Source: Shimia sp. R10_1
GTDB taxonomy: Bacteria > Pseudomonadota > Alphaproteobacteria > Rhodobacterales > Rhodobacteraceae
Length of the DNA: 64,000 bases
Direction of reading: 5' to 3'
NCBI RefSeq assembly: GCF_017744095.1
Contig: NZ_JAGHQX010000012.1
Location: forward strand, 1-64,000
The stretch's first letter is position 1. Each line of letters starts with the position of its first letter. Below, piece after piece: positions 43,822 to 51,360 of this stretch. The notes under the pieces are model-generated. The model was not told the DNA's origin, did not search any database, and was given only the letters and a program-made list of their open reading frames with translations. Both the position numbers and the translations under genes were made by a program.

Positions 43822-44541
43822 TTAGCTTTCATGCATGAAAAGTTTCTGCTCTTCCACGAGGTGAAGCTTGGCAATCTCCACCGCCGATTCCAGATCACGC
43901 GCAGCAATCGCGTTGAACAGTGAATTGAATCGGGTTTGATAGTCCTGGATGCGATCCGGCGTCAGATGTTTGCGCATCAGTGCTGTGCGGAAACTGGCCC
44001 GACACACCTCGATCGTCATCTCATAACAGGATTCCAGCAAGGGATTCCGCGTCGCCTTGGCGATCCAGCGATAGAACTCTTCTTCCAAGCGGATGAATTC
44101 ATTCAGATCCGTACGCACAGCTTCGATGCGGGCGACGATTTGCGCCAGTTTTTCCAGCTGCTTTGGCGTCATGTTCATCACCGCAAGGCGAGTCATCTCC
44201 GGCTCAATGATGGACCGCACGATCAGATGATCCAACGGACTCGTCCGCTCTCCCACCGATCCGGGCACGGGCGCTTCGACCTGCTCACTCTGATAGATCA
44301 CAAAGCTGCCGCTCCCCTGGCGGCGGCGGATCATCTTGCAAGATTCAAGAACATCCAACGCTTCACGCACAGTGTTGCGGGACACCCCGAGCTCCGCGGC
44401 CAGGGCCCGTTCGGACGGCAGTCGCGAATTTGTCGGATATTCGCCGGACTGGATTCTTGCATACAAAGTACCCATGACCACGCGAACCGTCTCACCGACA
44501 TCCTGACCATTTGGCAGATCAGTATTTATGACTTGGTTCAT
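43822..44541 (-). CDS. GntR-family (FadR/FCD) transcriptional regulator
   Basis: This 239-residue protein has an N-terminal winged helix (SRLPSERALAAELGVSRNTVREALDVLESCKMIRRRQGSGSF-type core, residues about 38-80) and a helical FCD ligand domain with LDHLIVRSIIEPEMTRLAV and a His-containing C-terminal half. It lies behind the second Amt-family gene on the same strand, separated by a terminator. Close relatives of FadR bind palindromes of the type TTGGTxxxACCAA. Motifs like that occur upstream of the Amt-family gene, tmm and tdm, so these are plausible targets. Confidence 0.9.
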   Translation of the reverse strand: MNQVINTDLPNGQDVGETVRVVMGTLYARIQSGEYPTNSRLPSERALAAELGVSRNTVREALDVLESCKMIRRRQGSGSFVIYQSEQVEAPVPGSVGERTSPLDHLIVRSIIEPEMTRLAVMNMTPKQLEKLAQIVARIEAVRTDLNEFIRLEEEFYRWIAKATRNPLLESCYEMTIEVCRASFRTALMRKHLTPDRIQDYQTRFNSLFNAIAARDLESAVEIAKLHLVEEQKLFMHES

Positions 44542-44617
44542 TCAACTTCCTGCGGCTCTAAACGCGCTTCCCTACTGTCTTGTACGTCATGCAGCGCCAG
44601 AAACTCAAGCAATCAAC

Positions 44618-44648
44618 AAAAAAGACCCCGGCCCAAAAGCCGAGGTCT
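44618..44648 (-). terminator. Rho-independent terminator of the divergent amt-like gene
   Basis: On the minus strand AGACCTCGGC pairs with GCCGGGGTCT (one wobble) and is followed by TTTTTT. It ends the amt-like gene before the GntR gene. Confidence 0.85.
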
Positions 44649-44675
44649 GCGTCATGTTATCAAGAGGTGTCTTGC

Positions 44676-46040
44676 TCACTTGCTGTCGGCATGGGTGATG
44701 ACATCCGGCTCCAGCTCCCAGAGCTTGGGGTCAAGACCCGCCACCTGATCTTCTTCGCTGACACTCAGACCAACTGTAGCCTTAAGCACAGGCGCCATGA
44801 TCAACGCGGTGATCACCCCGACGCCAATACAGACCGCCGCACCAACAAGCTGCATGATGAGTGAAATCTCACCCGCTTGGAAGGCATAGGCGCCCTCTTC
44901 GATTCCAAAGTAGCCACCACGCGGGGTGCCTGCTTTGAAAATCCCCAGAACAATCATGCCAAAGGTGCCACAGCCAATGAACAGCGGGAAAAGCTTATGC
45001 TCATCAATGCCGCGCTTGAGCGTGAATTCATAAACCGCAAATGCAACCAACGGTGCCGCCAGCCCCAGAAGGAAGGCCTCCCACGGCAGATACACATCAA
45101 AGCCAGACGCACCGGCGGCGTATCCCGCAAGCGGCCCAAGCAGGGTGTAGGCATAGTTGCCCGAGCGATAGGCCAGTATCAGGCCGGTGATGGCACCGCC
45201 TGCCCAAACCAGCGCATAGTTGTTGATCGCAATGCCAACGCTGGTGTCAGCCATGGTCACACTCACCGCCAGGGCTTCAGGGTCAAAGAAGAACAGGCAC
45301 GACAGGATAACCATTGGCAAACCTGCAAAAATCAGCAGCAAACCGGGCGCGCAAAGCCCAATGCTCGGCGCGAGATAGGCCGACACCTGCGGGTGCGGAT
45401 CCATCATGCCAGGGCGCGCGCCCAGCATTGGCGTGAACACCAGCGCCATACCTGCGGGGAACAGATAAACAAAACCCACACCAAAGAAGTCATGAAACCC
45501 GGCCAGCGTCAGCGGGCCAACAGATCCCCATGTGGCCCAGCTCAGCGCCGAAGATACGACTGCGGCCACCACACAGATGACAAAATAGGCCGATGCCTTC
45601 ATCCGCTCAGACACCGAGAAGTGGAACAGAATGTTGATAATCCCGGCAAAGGTCGCAAGGAAAAAGATAAAGATCTGGAAGGTGTTCAGACCGGGGAATG
45701 TGCCCGGATCCGTATGGTGTGCCAAAGCATTGGTCATGCCTCCGCCCAGCCACCAGTCCTTCACAGAGTCCATCATGGTGGCGCCCTCCATGATATAGTA
45801 CTGCCCCGCCCAAAGGCCGAACCCAACCATGTAGTAGGTCGCAAACCCCAGAAAAAATCCAAGTGTCTTTTCGATGGTCGAGTTGAAAAGGTTTTTGCGC
45901 CGGGCTGTCCCGGCGTCGATCAGCAGCAGGCCAACGACAACCAGGATCGCCCCGACCGTGCCAGATGCATACAGAATGTTCTGCACCAGCGAGTTTAATG
46001 TGACTTGTTCAGCGTGTATCGCGCTCACGTCGAGAGTCAT
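44676..46040 (-). CDS. Divergent Amt-superfamily transporter lacking the twin histidines
   Basis: This 454-residue protein starts at the ATG at 46040 (GAGGGAAG upstream; a longer frame to 46139 is not family-like). It has eleven or so membrane helices. It is anchored to the Amt family by GLLLIDAGTARRKN (FYGGMVRxKN helix), the phenylalanine-gate helix FAGIINILFHFSVSERM and GFHDFFGVGFVYLFPAG (the DFAGGxxVHxxAG helix). At the two pore-histidine positions the alignment puts Tyr (GFVYLF) and Phe (LFIGCGTFGMI). The transported compound may therefore be a larger methylated amine rather than ammonium. This is inference; the neighbours are tmm and a GntR regulator. Confidence 0.85.
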   Translation of the reverse strand: MTLDVSAIHAEQVTLNSLVQNILYASGTVGAILVVVGLLLIDAGTARRKNLFNSTIEKTLGFFLGFATYYMVGFGLWAGQYYIMEGATMMDSVKDWWLGGGMTNALAHHTDPGTFPGLNTFQIFIFFLATFAGIINILFHFSVSERMKASAYFVICVVAAVVSSALSWATWGSVGPLTLAGFHDFFGVGFVYLFPAGMALVFTPMLGARPGMMDPHPQVSAYLAPSIGLCAPGLLLIFAGLPMVILSCLFFFDPEALAVSVTMADTSVGIAINNYALVWAGGAITGLILAYRSGNYAYTLLGPLAGYAAGASGFDVYLPWEAFLLGLAAPLVAFAVYEFTLKRGIDEHKLFPLFIGCGTFGMIVLGIFKAGTPRGGYFGIEEGAYAFQAGEISLIMQLVGAAVCIGVGVITALIMAPVLKATVGLSVSEEDQVAGLDPKLWELEPDVITHADSK

Positions 46041-46696
46041 GTGTTCTTCCCTCTTGGTTTTCCTGTTTTTTGCCGAATTTTTTATCTCGGCTTTGAAGTG
46101 CGGCGTGGTGCTCCTCCCAACAACCAGTTGCCCGCGCAAAGAACCTTTTCAGACCGGATTGGTACGATCCATTGGCTCGCCTTGATCATGCCCCATAATT
46201 GGACCATTTCAATTATTATTTTGAACCACCGGAATTTTCTATTCTTCACAGTAAGATAGTGGGCGCGTTTGCAAAGATTTTGTGCAAATCTCTGGTCCAA
46301 TTTTAACAGTTTTTCTGGAAAAGTCCCAAATTGGTCCCGTGCAAAATTTCAGGATTCGTATGCGACTTCGGGTATTTCCTTGGGATGCTCAGACCAATAC
46401 GCACATCAACACCAACGGCGCACTTGACCTCAGAGCACAGCCCCAGCAATCAACAATCACGCAACAGCATTTTCCGTAAGGGCTCCGTTTCGGGCACTTT
46501 TTGGGCACGGTCGTGTCTGACGGAAACCCGTCCCACGGCCTTGAATGAGTGGCACATGGTGTGGATTGGATTGTGGCTTGCGCGCTGACCGCTGCGATCG
46601 CAACGCTTCCCGGGGTCAATGCGCGTCACGCCCACGTAAAGCACCGCCATTTAACGCGCGATATAAACAGCAGTTCGTGCGCTGAAAAGCAGCCTG
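46041..46696. promoter_or_regulatory. Long intergenic region upstream of the amt-like gene, with repeated TTGG(A/T)CC motif
   Basis: There is no credible gene in these 656 bp. AATTGGACCA (46197-46206), TGGTCCAATT (46293-46302) and AATTGGTCCC (46329-46338) are copies of one motif in both orientations, as expected for FadR-type regulator sites. TTTGCA-n9-TGCAAA near 46268-46288 is another inverted repeat. From about 46400 to 46696 I see nothing but short random frames; this is the border to the replicon backbone. Confidence 0.5.
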
Positions 46697-46978
46697 TTAG
46701 CCAAACAAAGTGAGCTGCACAGGAATCGGCGCGTAGCCGCTGCGCAGCTTCACGGCTTTCCATTCTTCACAAACCGCGCGCGCGGCGCCTTCTGTCTCAA
46801 GATAATCGACCCGACGCTGCCCGCCCTTGCTGCCAATGCGCCCCCATTCGTGGATGACACACCATTCGCCGAAAAGCGTCTGTGTGACATACAGCACATA
46901 AAAGCGCCGCTGGCGGCGGCCAGGATTGATTTTCTCAAGTCGGATCAGCACCTCAGCCCTCCGGGTGTAGACCCGCAT
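46697..46978 (-). CDS. WGR domain protein
   Basis: This 93-residue protein consists almost only of a WGR domain: LEKINPGRRQRRFYVLYVTQ, then VIHEWGRIGSKGGQRR with the eponymous Trp-Gly-Arg, and a closing alpha helix. WGR domains bind nucleic acid ends or DNA in poly-ADP-ribose polymerases and occur alone in many bacterial plasmids. The gene starts inside the end of scpB (26-bp overlap), so the three genes DUF1403-scpB-WGR form one minus-strand transcription unit. Function in bacteria is unknown. Confidence 0.87.
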   Translation of the reverse strand: MRVYTRRAEVLIRLEKINPGRRQRRFYVLYVTQTLFGEWCVIHEWGRIGSKGGQRRVDYLETEGAARAVCEEWKAVKLRSGYAPIPVQLTLFG

Positions 46979-47546
46979 CAGTCAGCATTTCACGATCCGG
47001 CAAATCTCTAAGACTTTCCAGATCAAACGCCACCAAAAACTGATCGGTTGTCACAAAAGTGTAGGGGGCTCCGCGTCGTGGACTGCGCGGCCCGGTGCTG
47101 ATGAGACCGCGATCATGCAAGCGGCCAATCAGATCGCGGCTGATATCTTTGCCAAAAATGTCCTTCAACCCGTCGCGCGTGATCGGCTGGCGATAGGCGA
47201 TGGCGGCCAGAACGGCGATCTCAAACTCTCCCAGATCCACCAGATGGGCGCCCAGTTGCGATGCAGCACGAATGGCAGGCGCATAGGCTGTGCGCGTGCG
47301 CAAAATCCAGCCGTCGTTGACAGCGGCAATCTCAAAAGCCCGCCCATCCAGATCGGCAGCCAAATCTTCAAGCAGTAAATCGACCGAAACACCCTGCCCA
47401 ACAACGCGCGCCAGATCGGCTGTTGCAACCGGCGCCGCAGAGGCAAACAAAACCGCTTCGATCCGGCGCATCCATTCCCGCCAGCGCAGCTCGGGGGCCA
47501 GATCGTCCAATTCGCGATCCAAAACAGGCTCTTTGCGATCTTTCAT
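46953..47546 (-). CDS. scpB: ScpB-like segregation/condensation protein
   Basis: This 197-residue protein is like ScpB, the winged-helix kleisin partner of SMC condensin: RIEAVLFASAAPVATADLARVVG at the N-terminus, HLVDLGEFEIAVLAAIAYRQPITRDGLKDIFGKDIS in the second winged helix, and RGLISTGPRSPRRGAPYTFVTTDQFLVAF near the end. No scpA or smc gene is nearby. This is therefore probably not the chromosomal condensin subunit but a replicon-borne paralog working with DUF1403 and WGR proteins. It starts 4 bp after the DUF1403 stop. Confidence 0.87.
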   Translation of the reverse strand: MKDRKEPVLDRELDDLAPELRWREWMRRIEAVLFASAAPVATADLARVVGQGVSVDLLLEDLAADLDGRAFEIAAVNDGWILRTRTAYAPAIRAASQLGAHLVDLGEFEIAVLAAIAYRQPITRDGLKDIFGKDISRDLIGRLHDRGLISTGPRSPRRGAPYTFVTTDQFLVAFDLESLRDLPDREMLTDAGLHPEG

Positions 47547-47550
47547 ATCG

Positions 47551-48465
47551 TCAAATCCCGTAGAGACGAAAGCTCTCGCGCCCGCTCAGCTCTTTGGCAA
47601 CCCCAAGACTGACCAGACGATCACAAAACCGCCGCGCCGCACGATCCGACATCAGATGAGTCAACATTGCTGGCGTCACCGCATCTTGGGAAAGGAACAG
47701 CGCGACCGCCTTGTCAGATCCCTTTGCGCGCAGCTTTGGCGCAACCGCACGCAACGCCTCGGCCCGTCGGATCAAACTCTGCGACACACTTAAAGCATGA
47801 TCGGCCGCCAACGTGGTGGCCGTATGGCACGCCAACCGCGCATCATCCTCTGTTTTACGTAGGTCGCGCGCCGTCAGACCAAGCGCCATCAAAGGCACAA
47901 CATGCGTCCAGTTCATGGCCCGCGCCAATCGCGCATCCGCAAGACACATTGCCAGCCCCTCTGACTTAGGCTGATCTTTCAGCACCGCCGCCAAAGTTGC
48001 CGCCGCTTGCCCAATCGGGGATTTGGCCGTTCTCTCGCTCGACACCCGCAACCAGCCCTCGATCTCATCCGCCTCATACTGTGCAAAAGCACGTTGTAAC
48101 GACACTTTACTCAAGGGGCGCGCCACCGCGCGACGCCAACTCATATAGGTGGCCCCAGCAGGCCCCGGATGGTCTTCTGGCCGCAGAAACGTCACCGCAT
48201 CACGCAATTCTGTGGCGCGTTCCGGGCGTCCGGTCGCCACAACCGTCGCTTCCGCAGCCCGCAATGCCAAACGATCTCGCAACACCCCAAGAGGCAAGGC
48301 ATCTTGCGCCAGAGTGTCACTGAGTTTGGCCAGAGCCGCACCGGAAAAAAACGCTGCATCTTCAATAGATTGTCCACTCCGACGCGCGCGCGCATCCCTC
48401 GGAAGCTGACCTGCCTCATCAAAAGCGTCATCAAGCAAGGCGCGGTGTGTTGTCCCGAGTGTCAT
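47551..48465 (-). CDS. DUF1403 family protein
   Basis: This 304-residue, all-alpha-looking protein contains RRSGQSIEDAAFFSGAALAKL, EATVVATGRPERATELRDAV near residue 75 and LADARLARAMNWTHVVPLMALGL near 185. I recognise it as DUF1403, a family found mostly on plasmids of Rhizobiales and Rhodobacterales; no function is established. The C-terminal 70 residues (SDKAVALFLSQDAVTPAMLTHLMSDRAARRFCDRL) look like a small winged-helix. First gene of the DUF1403-scpB-WGR unit. One copy of a 75-bp repeat lies 17 bp upstream of its start and may carry its promoter or operator. Confidence 0.8.
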   Translation of the reverse strand: MTLGTTHRALLDDAFDEAGQLPRDARARRSGQSIEDAAFFSGAALAKLSDTLAQDALPLGVLRDRLALRAAEATVVATGRPERATELRDAVTFLRPEDHPGPAGATYMSWRRAVARPLSKVSLQRAFAQYEADEIEGWLRVSSERTAKSPIGQAAATLAAVLKDQPKSEGLAMCLADARLARAMNWTHVVPLMALGLTARDLRKTEDDARLACHTATTLAADHALSVSQSLIRRAEALRAVAPKLRAKGSDKAVALFLSQDAVTPAMLTHLMSDRAARRFCDRLVSLGVAKELSGRESFRLYGI

Positions 48466-48481
48466 ACACCATCAGCTACAC

Positions 48482-48557
48482 CATTGCGGCGCTTTACGCT
48501 ATCCTTTTTCTCATAAAAGCGCCGCACAATGCAATTTCGAGATATGTCCAATAATCT
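48482..48557 (-). repeat. 75-bp repeat, copy A (inverted relative to copy B at 54652)
   Basis: Read on the minus strand it starts AGATTATTGGACATATCT and ends AAAGCGCCGCAATG, as copy B does on the plus strand; about 52 of 57 positions agree outside a variable 18-19-nt loop. Within each copy TGCGGCGCTTT and AAAGCGCCGCA form an inverted repeat (here 48485-48495 and 48516-48526). It lies directly upstream of the DUF1403 gene. Confidence 0.85.
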
Positions 48558-48610
48558 TGCTTTTGGCCCGGTAATCGCCGATTCTCCTGACCATGAGGTC
48601 ATTATATCAC

Positions 48611-48928
48611 TCAGATCCCGTTTATCAGGATGTCCAACGCCTGTTTCAAGTCCTGTTCGTAAGCGCGCAAAGAGCCCAGAGAGCCGCAGAGCGCCGCTCC
48701 AGGCACCGCAGCAAGCTCGGGCACCCGCACGAGCCACTCCCGCCCCTCAAATGCCACCACAGGCGCTATCAGGGGCAAATGGGCGTATTTCTCCGCCTCA
48801 CGCAGTGGCGCAACTATGCGCGTTGCATCGAGACCAAGCAAATCCGTCTGCAAATCCACAACCAGCTGACCGTCGCACACGCCATCATTCGGCGCACCAT
48901 TCAGCCTGTAAACATCAAACTGCGCCAT
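48611..48928 (-). CDS. ccdB: CcdB-family toxin
   Basis: This 105-residue protein matches CcdB, the DNA-gyrase poison of plasmid addiction systems: MAQFDVYRLNGA, VVDLQTDLLGLDATRIVAPLR and a C-terminal LRAYEQDLKQALDILINGI. Conserved CcdB end residues are Trp-Gly-Ile; here the final residues are NGI. It follows the antitoxin gene by 12 bp. The pair maintains the replicon by post-segregational killing. Confidence 0.88.
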   Translation of the reverse strand: MAQFDVYRLNGAPNDGVCDGQLVVDLQTDLLGLDATRIVAPLREAEKYAHLPLIAPVVAFEGREWLVRVPELAAVPGAALCGSLGSLRAYEQDLKQALDILINGI

Positions 48929-48940
48929 AGAGTTACGCCC

Positions 48941-49162
48941 TCAAATGCGCCGCAGGCGTGGCATTGGTGCCCCCTCGCCCGCCACCTCCTGCGCATAAGC
49001 GTCAAGCGCAGCGCCATTTTCAGCCTGCCAGCGTCTGTTTCGCGCCACCTTTGCCGCGTCCACAATCGCCGCCTCCGCAAGGCGCGACATGTTCAGTCCA
49101 AGGTTTCGCGCCTCTGCCACAACATCAGCATCCAGCGTGAGATTGACCTTTATCCGGCTCAT
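48941..49162 (-). CDS. ccdA: CcdA-family antitoxin
   Basis: This 73-residue antitoxin is counted from the ATG at 49162, which has GGAGG upstream; an in-frame start 12 bp earlier is less likely. It has an N-terminal ribbon-helix-helix DNA-binding part (SRIKVNLTLDADVVAEARNLGLNMSRLAEAAI) and a flexible C-terminus that would wrap the toxin (RRWQAENGAALDAYAQE). It probably represses its own operon. Divergent from the recombinase gene. Confidence 0.88.
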   Translation of the reverse strand: MSRIKVNLTLDADVVAEARNLGLNMSRLAEAAIVDAAKVARNRRWQAENGAALDAYAQEVAGEGAPMPRLRRI

Positions 49163-49200
49163 CACAACCTCCAAATTTTATACGTATGTTTCAGGAGTAT

Positions 49201-50085
49201 ATGCCCGTGAATACTGCCCAGCAACCCAAGCCCTCCGCACACACCAGCAAGGCCTATGCCGCGGATTGGCGCCATTTTTCACGTTGGTGTCGCCTGCAAG
49301 GTCACGCCCCCATGCCTCCTGAACCCGATGTTGTGGCCAGCTACCTTGCGGAGCTCGCAAATCCAGCCAGCGGCCCAGCCCTAAAAGTCGCCAGCATAGA
49401 GCGGCGGTTCGCCGGCCTCTTGTGGAACTGCGCCCAACGCGGGCAACCGCTGGATCGGAACGCCCCTGCCCTCGCAAATCTCATGCGAGACCTGCGTGCC
49501 AATCATCACCGCGCGCCGGATCGCAAACAGGCAATCCAGCCAGAGGAAATTCACGCCATGGCAGCCACCCTGCCCTTTGATCTACGCGGGTTGAGAGATC
49601 GCGCGCTCTTGCGTCTCGGCTATGAGGCGGGGCTTGGCCGCACTGATCTGGTCGGTCTGGATCTCGGCGCACATGACAATCCTGACGATGACACGCGCCG
49701 AGGTTGGATTGAGATTTCAGAAACTGGCGCCGCCGTCACCTACAGCACACGCACTGGTCAGCAAACGGTCTGCATCAATCGCCAGATCAAGGAACAGATC
49801 TGCGCGGTACACGCGCTAGAGCAATGGCTTCACTTTTCAAAAATCCAGGCAGGCCCCGTTTTTGTCGGTATTTCAAGAGACGGCAAGCGCGCGCTTGATG
49901 CGCGCCTGAACGACAAACATGTGGCCCGCCTTATCAAACGCACAGTTATCGCAGCAGGTTTGCGTCCAGATCTGTCTGAAAAAGAGCGTCTCGCATTGTT
50001 CTCCGGGCACAGCCTGCGCAGCGGTTTGGCCAGATCGCGTAAGGCAGCGAAAAAAGCGGGAAGTTACGCCCAACAAGGCGAATAA
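49201..50085 (+). pseudogene. Tyrosine recombinase, C-terminally truncated
   Basis: This 294-residue integrase-family protein uses the ATG at 49201 with CAGGAG close upstream. The core-binding part is about residues 15-105, and the catalytic domain has the first Arg in LGYEAGLGRTDLVGL and the HxxR box in FSGHSLRSGLARS. After that, where families like this continue for about 40 residues through a second GH and the nucleophilic Tyr, the frame ends with AKKAGSYAQQGE. The only remaining Tyr is too close to HxxR. The catalytic Tyr therefore seems lost and the enzyme is probably inactive; a frameshifted remnant is not evident downstream. Confidence 0.7.
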
Positions 50086-50164
50086 CGATCGGCGGTGACA
50101 AATAGGCCAATGTTTATTTGGACGCTGGCTGTCTTCGCGCGTCCGCCTTACCGTCTTTTCCCAC

Positions 50165-50204
50165 AAAAAAGCCGCGAAACCAATCACAGGTTTCGCGGCG
50201 AAAC
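50165..50204 (-). terminator. parB terminator overlapping a parS-like palindrome
   Basis: On the minus strand GCCGCGAAACC pairs with GGTTTCGCGGC over 11 bp (loop TGTGATT), followed by TTTTTT: a clear terminator for parB. The upstream arm is part of the perfect 15-bp palindrome GTTTCGCGGCGAAAC at 50190-50204, which also occurs at 51284 and (with central C) at 52843, so the site may double as a ParB-binding site. Confidence 0.8.
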
Positions 50205-50235
50205 CCCTTCGCGGGGTGTCTGAAAGGAGCGCCGG

Positions 50236-51360
50236 TCAGTTGCGTTCCAGATAGACCCGGATCTCCTCCATCAGCCCGTCCATAAGTTCAGCATCCAAAT
50301 CTTGACCTTCGAACCGCAAAACATATCCCTTTGCGTCTTGCTTAGGGCTGACAGAAACGCCGTTGGAGCTGACAAACTTATGCGCATGACCCCAGTCGTC
50401 AACTGTCGCGGCTGCACGGGGGCGCCCACCGCGTTTGGGATCCCGCACTGGCGCATCAAGCGTTTCGATCACGCCTTCAATAACGGCCCACTCTTCGTCT
50501 GACGTGGCATATGTCGCAGCGGCCAACCCATCGCGAATGCGGTCTTCACCGCCCTGCCGCAACGCTTGCGCCAACTTCAAACCCCGTTTTTCACTCAGCG
50601 CATCGGGAAATTCCAACATGTCCCCCAACTCTTCAAAAATCAGCGCAAAGCTACGCACCTTTGAACGCTTCGCCTTGGAGCCCGTCGCAAACAGTTTGTT
50701 GACCGCGTCTTCAACATTCAGAAACGCACCTTGCTGCGCAGAAATCACAGCAATGCGGCCGCGCTCAAAATGGCTCAGCTCCGAACGCACCTCGTTTTCC
50801 TCAACCATCGCGACGAAGGCCGCATCGGTTTCCGCCTTTGGCCGAATGATTGCCCGAATGGTCTTGAACGCAGCATCCTCAGTCAATCCGAGCAGCTCAC
50901 GCACAGCCATCAGTCGCCGATACCCAGACAACAGGCCAAACTTCGGCGCATTCTCCCCATCACTTCCAGGCAATTCGTAAACTTCGATTGGCAACCGCAA
51001 ACCATTTGCTGAAATCGAAAGCCGCAATTCCAGCATGTCGTCAGGGTCCAGCGCGGCACGGTCTCGCACCATGGCATCCGCGTTAATCTCACCAACTGGA
51101 ATATCGACAAGCAGGCGCCCTTCTGTTTCCGCGTCATTCAGCTTGGCTTCACTCGCTTCCAACTGCGCCTGGCGCGCGCGATCTGCAACACTTGCCGGCT
51201 GTGCAACCGCAGCTGCATCTGCGGCGATCTTTGCGATTGGTGCCACACCGCGCACCTGTGATGCCGCCGGCTCCGGCACGGAGGTTTCGCGGCGAAACTC
51301 CTCTTCCAGTTTGGTCAGATCGGCACTGCTGGGTGCCACCAGTTTTCTACGCTTAGCCAT
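50236..51360 (-). CDS. parB: ParB-family partition protein
   Basis: This 374-residue centromere-binding protein has a disordered, Ala-rich N-terminal 80 residues, a ParB N-domain with LLSGYRRLMAVRELLGL (box II, near residue 155) and VAMVEENEVRSELSHFERG, then a helix-turn-helix region with ALIFEELGDMLEFPDALSEKRGL and a C-terminal dimerisation-like end. The ATG overlaps the parA stop by 8 bp. The gene itself contains a parS-like palindrome near its 5' end (51284-51298). With ParA and the iteron/Rep origin this is the segregation system of the replicon. Confidence 0.92.
   Translation of the reverse strand: MAKRRKLVAPSSADLTKLEEEFRRETSVPEPAASQVRGVAPIAKIAADAAAVAQPASVADRARQAQLEASEAKLNDAETEGRLLVDIPVGEINADAMVRDRAALDPDDMLELRLSISANGLRLPIEVYELPGSDGENAPKFGLLSGYRRLMAVRELLGLTEDAAFKTIRAIIRPKAETDAAFVAMVEENEVRSELSHFERGRIAVISAQQGAFLNVEDAVNKLFATGSKAKRSKVRSFALIFEELGDMLEFPDALSEKRGLKLAQALRQGGEDRIRDGLAAATYATSDEEWAVIEGVIETLDAPVRDPKRGGRPRAAATVDDWGHAHKFVSSNGVSVSPKQDAKGYVLRFEGQDLDAELMDGLMEEIRVYLERN
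51284..51298. promoter_or_regulatory. parS-like palindrome inside parB
   Basis: GTTTCGCGGCGAAAC is a perfect palindrome around one central base, identical to the copy at 50190-50204. It lies in the coding region of residues about 21-26 of ParB. Its sequence resembles the general parS theme GTTTC...GAAAC. Confidence 0.75.

Noticed and set aside
46282..46619. Short frames in the gap upstream of the amt-like gene
   Set aside because: All are under 90 codons, overlap one another in several frames and look random; the gap is better read as regulatory and border DNA.
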